Assembly: GCA_025175895.1 (NCBI GenBank)
Contig: CM045991.1
Coordinates: forward strand, 81,331,174-81,395,173
DNA: 64,000 nucleotides
Direction: 5' to 3'
DNA from: Wurfbainia villosa
Taxonomy: Eukaryota > Streptophyta > Magnoliopsida > Zingiberales > Zingiberaceae
Shown in pieces: positions 59,826 to 64,000 of this stretch (positions within the stretch are counted from its first letter, which is position 1; each line of letters starts with the position of its first letter). The notes under the pieces are model-generated. The model made no database searches. It saw only the letters and a program-made list of their open reading frames with translations, and was not told the DNA's origin. A program made the translations under genes and the position numbers.

Positions 59826-60990
59826 GGTGATCTACAACATTAAAATGCAAAGTTAAGTATCATACCTAAATCATTTAATTAGGCCTTTAATTAAATGAGG
59901 CTCCCACTAAATTCTCATAGCTACTATTTAGCTATAAATTTATATGGGATAAAGATCCACATTATAATTCGTCTTGAGTTAGCTTTGGCTAATCGCCCAA
60001 GACGTAGTATAATTAGGTAGGCAATCTTTTTCCAATTACATCTAATGTAACTCTTTAATAGCTTTGGTTAAGTTTTAGATTAGTTTAGTGTTTATTCCTA
60101 AACCGGACTTCGGTGTGGCGAGCCTGAGGCCTTCTTGGATATCGGAGCAACGACCACTTCTAAGACAAAGCTGATGTTCAGAAATCACATAAAACTAATT
60201 TTAAAACTTATGTTCAAAGCTAATATATGCCTCTACTTTCTTAACTAATTAAGAAAACTTAATTAAGTCTTAACCAAGTTTGATAGCGGGACATCACGAT
60301 TGTCCACTCGCACTCTTCCAAGATAAAATGCATTGCTTTGCTTTGGCAAACCCAATAACAAATGATCGAGGAAGTAGTGAGTACCAAGCTTTTGTAGGCA
60401 TATCGTTTTTGACTTATTAAGAAATAAACATGTATCATATACATATTAGCATACATCACATATAAGCTAAACTAATCATGCATCACATACAAGCTAAACT
60501 AACATGCATCACATACATAATAAACTAAGTGTGTCATGGTTATGGCCCTTATTCTACAATCTTCTCAAGCCAATGAAAAGATTGATTGGTCAACCTAGGG
60601 ATAGCATCTTCTCCTAAGTGCTTCCTTTTGGTTGTCTTGTGTGTTGACTTCCTCCTTGTAACCTCATCTTCCAATGGACCCTCCATCTTTGTTTTGTACA
60701 TTACAAAAGGAGAAATACTCGAGTTACATTCGAGTCTAAAACTAATTTTACAACAAGAATTTTAGGAGGAAGGCACGACACGCAGGCCGTATTTAAGAAT
60801 TACAACACACACATTCACAAACCTTTTGGGACTAGGCCATAACCATGCACCATGTCATTTTAACTTTTAAAAGACATTGGATATTTTATTATGTTTGACA
60901 ATTGCTAATGCAATTATCAACTCATAATAAAATTTATCCTACTTCTATATCACATATAAAATAGAGAAAACCTATTTTATACAATCTTTC
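59826..60990 (-). other. Leader of Copia D
   Basis: About 1.16 kb, noncoding. It shares with Copia B the CGATTAGCCAAAGCTAACTC motif (inverted at about 59970-60000) and GATGCATG-type repeats (about 60,440-60,530). Confidence 0.65.
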
Positions 60991-61010
60991 GCAAGTGGCT
61001 CTCGATACCC
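60991..61010 (-). promoter_or_regulatory. PBS of Copia D
   Basis: The minus strand reads GGGTATCGAGAGCCACTTGC just after the 5' LTR. It resembles TGGTATCAGAGCC with one substitution and one extra base. Confidence 0.7.
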
Positions 61011-61012
61011 TT

Positions 61013-62884
61013 TGTAGGGAATTCTTTATGCCAAATGGCATATGCTTAGAAAAATTAGGATCCCTTCCAAGTGATCCATGCGAAAGCAAACTCGTATAAA
61101 ATAAATTTCTCTAAACCAAACCTATCTTATAGGAGAGGATTACCTTTGTTGCGTGCCCTTGTTAATCCCGCTTCTTCCTTTTGTTTGTTGGATCTTTAGC
61201 ACGTTCAAGTGTCCGTGCCTCTATATGTATCCACACGAGCAAGCTCTTGTCTAACAAAAGAAAACTAGAGGAGCTCTCCTTTACTTCTTGCTAGAGAAGT
61301 CCCTAAAGGAGAGGAAGAGAGGGAAAAGGAGAAAGGAAGAAGAAGACTCCTCTTCTTGCTAGCCTACACTCACAAACCCACACAACCAAAGCTTCCACCA
61401 AGCTCTCTCACAACCACAACAACACTTGCTTTGGCCGGCCACTTCATGGGGTCTTTTATAGGGTTGGAAAAACCCTTTCACCTCCACACATTCAATGCAA
61501 TCCATTGCATTGGGACAACACAAGTTTCGGCCACTTAAGGAGACAAAACCATTTTGTTTCCTTCCACCTTATCTAGCTTAGGTGGATGCTTAGGTGGCAT
61601 GCTTATGTGGCATGCTTATGTGGCATTCTTATGTGGCATTCATGCATGTTGAATTAATCTTATTAATTCAATTAAGCTTATGTTATCATGTTGAATTAAT
61701 CTTATTAATTCAATCATATTGAATTAATCTTATTAATTCAATTAAGCTTATGTTATCATATTGAATTAATCTTATTAAATCAATAAGGTAACATATTGAA
61801 TTAATCTCATTAAATCAATTAGCTAAAATTCTCATTAAGCTTAAAGTCCAAAAACCATTTTGTACTTAAGCTTATTCCCAAATTATTCTAGTCACACTAG
61901 AATACTCTAATTCCTCTAATTATCATGCTCTTTGTGTGTGACCCTATAGGCTCTCATAACGTTGGCAGTGGACCTAAACTCTTTTAGATACACAAGCAAT
62001 GAGCGGCATCTAGCAATACATCATTGCTACCCAAGTTCTGAGATAAGTCAAGATCCACTAACCTTTCCGTGACTACTATAATATATGGCCGTGTCCTTCT
62101 ATCCTTGATATCAGTTGATCAATGAGGCATAGAACCGTGTCATCCTCGATCAATCTATGTGTTTCTTGATCCCTGAGTAAACTAACTCAAACAAATGAGC
62201 TCAATATCTCATATTGACTCATTCGAGCATGGCCATGCGTTTTAGTAGTTCTACTCAATCAAGGGGCCCAGCGATATCACTCTCGTTATATGAGGGATAG
62301 ATCCCATCTACATCACTCACATCCCTCCGCATAATTTGTTATATACCCAGTAATCGCCTTTATGGTCCACCCTGTTACGGGTGACGTTTGACGATACCAA
62401 AGTACATAACTCCTTATGTAGGGAACTGTAGTGACTTCAGGTCTGAGGACTATTCATACCAATAGTCACATGAGAAAGTTTATGACACTCATATAACGAT
62501 CCATGAAACTTTCTCATGGCGGGTCAGTTCAGTATATATTCTCTAATATATACCCATGTGTCAACTCGATATCATATATCCATGACTTGTGAGATCAAGT
62601 CATCAATTGACCTACATGCTAGTCTTTATGTATTAATACTGCCCTTGCATATTAATATTTGACTAGGAACATTTAGAAAGTGTTCTCTACAGCCTCTCAT
62701 AATCAATTCTGCCAATTGATGTGCTGTAGATAAGAACCTACTTTTCTAGGGCATTACTATATTTAATTTAGCTGGCACAAGCAAAACTTAAATATAATAA
62801 CCATTCCTTTGCCTTTATAGAATATGATACAAAATGTTCCCTATTCAACCATCACATGATTGGTTCTTAGGGCTATAACTAACA
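61013..62884 (-). repeat. 5' LTR of Copia D
   Basis: 1872 bp, colinear with 54046-55906. Long identical AT-rich stretches alternate with about twenty clustered 1-4-bp differences. Confidence 0.94.
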
Positions 62885-62889
62885 GGAAG

Positions 62890-64000
62890 ATGGATGTCAA
62901 GACAGCTTTCCTTAATGGAAGTCTTGAGGAAAACATCTATATGAAGCAACCAGAGGGATTCATTACAAAGGGCAAAGAGCAACTTGTGTGCAAGCTTAAT
63001 CGATCCATTTATGGATTGAAGCAAGCTTCAAGATCTTGGAACATCCGCTTTGATGAGGTAATCCAGTCTTATGGATTTATTCAAATTCCGGATGAGTCTT
63101 GTGTATACAAGAGATGTGATGGAAACGTAGTGGTATTTCTTGTACTATACATAGATGAGATTTTGTTAATTGGCAAAAATGTCAAGGTGTTATCGGACGT
63201 AAGGGTATGGTTGTCTAAACAGTTTGATATGAAGGACTTGGGAGAAGTGGGACACATCCTTGGGATCAAGGTTATAAGGGATCGCAGGAAAAGGATATTG
63301 TGCTTATCTCAAGCTTTATACATAGACACCATTATGGATCGTTTTAGCATGCAGAACTCCAAGAAAGGTTTTCTACCTTTCAGGCATGGAGTTCCTTTAT
63401 CTATGGAGATGTGTCCTAGAACATCTAAGGAGATAGAGGAGATGAAGGCAGTTCCTTATGCTTCGGCAGTAGGAAGCCTCATGAATGCTATCCTATGTAC
63501 GAGACCAGATATCTGCTTTGTCGTGGGCATGGTTAGCAGATATCAAAGTAATCCAGGACATGGACATTGGACTGTGGTAAAGCATATATTGAAGTACCTT
63601 AGAAGGACTAGGGATTATATGTAAGTTTACCAGACAGACCAATTACTCCCTGTGGGTTACACAGATTCCGACTTCCAATCAGATAGGGATAATAGTAAGT
63701 CTCCCTCAGGTTTGGTGTTTACTTTGGGAGGTGGAGCCATTATATGGGGGAGTGTGAAAGAAAAATGAGTGGCGGACTCTACCATGGAAGCTGAGTATGT
63801 GGCGGCCTCTGAGGTGGCCAAAGAAGTTGTGTGGCTCAGGAACATCTTGATGGACTTGGATGTGATTCCTGGTTTGCCCAGAACTATCACAATTTATTGT
63901 GATAATAGTGGTACAGTTGCAAACTCGAAGGAACCACGAGCCCATAAGACAAGTAAACACATAGAGCGCAAGTACCACCTGATACGAGAAATCGTAAAGC
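62890..64000 (+). pseudogene. C2 reverse transcriptase and RNase H (continues beyond window)
   Basis: The frame resumes with MDVKTAFLNGSLEENIY directly after the second TSD copy of Copia D. RT blocks are SIYGLKQASRSWN, VLYIDEILLIG (catalytic motif YIDE at 63148-63159 instead of the usual YVDD), MKDLGEVGHILGI and LCTRPDICFVVGMVSRYQ, then the RNase H part (STMEAEYVAASEVAKE, IYCDNSGTVANSKEPRAHKTSKHIE). Stops at 63622 and 63766 break it. The true left partner is 53700-54045; the ORF start seen upstream in the LTR is spurious. Confidence 0.92.

Larger units (their letters stand above)
54046..62884 (-). mobile_element. Copia D: full-length Ty1/Copia element, minus strand, inside C2 reverse transcriptase
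   Basis: 8839 bp with 3' LTR 54046-55906, PPT, polyprotein 55925-59825, leader, PBS and 5' LTR 61013-62884. Perfect TSD GGAAG (54041-54045, 62885-62889). C2 coding resumes in register after one TSD copy. Related to Copia A and B by LTR start and polyprotein sequence, with the CCCTACA end of A. Inactive because of frameshifts and stops. Confidence 0.95.
45378..64000 (+). mobile_element. Copia C2: Ty1/Copia element with two nested insertions, runs off window
   Basis: Same family as C1. 5' LTR 45378-45475 and 48516-50339 (split by a chromovirus-like solo LTR), PBS, leader, gag-pol 51392-54045 and 62890-64000 (split by Copia D). The 3' end and 3' LTR lie beyond the window. The left flank pentamer is ACTAC (45373-45377). 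Confidence 0.92.

Noticed and set aside
1..64000. tRNA, rRNA, organelle DNA, DNA transposons, host genes
   Set aside because: I saw no clover-leaf genes, rRNA blocks, plastid or mitochondrial genes, transposase DDE blocks or recognisable host exons.

Overview
This is repeat-rich nuclear DNA from a flowering plant with a large genome. Nearly every recognisable base belongs to LTR retrotransposons of the Ty1/Copia and Ty3/Gypsy superfamilies, nested up to four deep. I found no ordinary host gene, tRNA, rRNA or CRISPR array. The species cannot be read from the sequence; the mix of Copia, Tat-type Gypsy, chromovirus-type LTR and gag-only elements only says angiosperm. Insertions were delimited by TG...CA (or slightly mutated) LTR ends, primer binding sites (PBS, TGGTATCAGAGC-like, initiator tRNA-Met type), polypurine tracts (PPT) and 5-bp target site duplications (TSD).

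Left block (1-34961). The base layer looks like one or two old Tat-lineage Gypsy elements: integrase C-terminus at 2065-2460 (+), two divergent antisense ORFs (19540-20873 and 28341-32244, both -), and a tandem-repeat stretch ending near a TATA box at 34717. It is interrupted by: Copia A (3' end 1-442 plus 3' LTR 443-2063); gag-only element G1 (2614-19510, minus); gag-only element G2 (21260-27914, plus, TSD CATTT); and a G1-family solo LTR, S2 (28649-29889, TSD GAGAT). G1 is itself split by solo LTR S1 (5357-16764, TSD ATACA), and S1 by the full-length Copia B (6659-15851, TSD CGCGG).

Middle block (34962-45377). Copia C1 has a 5' LTR (34962-36356 + 38277-38768) split by an inverted solo LTR of its own family (36357-38271, TSD AAAGG). 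Its gag-protease-integrase region stops abruptly near 41621. Next come a third gag-only-type remnant G3 (41622-about 43310), an ORF with its own TATA box and a probable small intron (43435-44112), and a truncated inverted G2-like LTR (44108-45377).

Right block (45378-64000). Copia C2, same family as C1, has a 5' LTR split by a 3-kb chromovirus-like solo LTR (45476-48510, TSD ATGCA). Its reverse transcriptase is split by full-length Copia D on the minus strand (54046-62884, TSD GGAAG). C2 resumes at 62890 and runs off the window in RNase H.

All polyproteins seen carry stops or frameshifts, so the window is a graveyard rather than a working system. The most interesting theme is a set of gag-only elements (G1, G2, G3 and relatives) that lack pol, share SIRE-like gag architecture, PBS/PPT signals and a CAGTCGACTG palindrome repeated through their LTRs, and could only have moved with enzymes supplied in trans.
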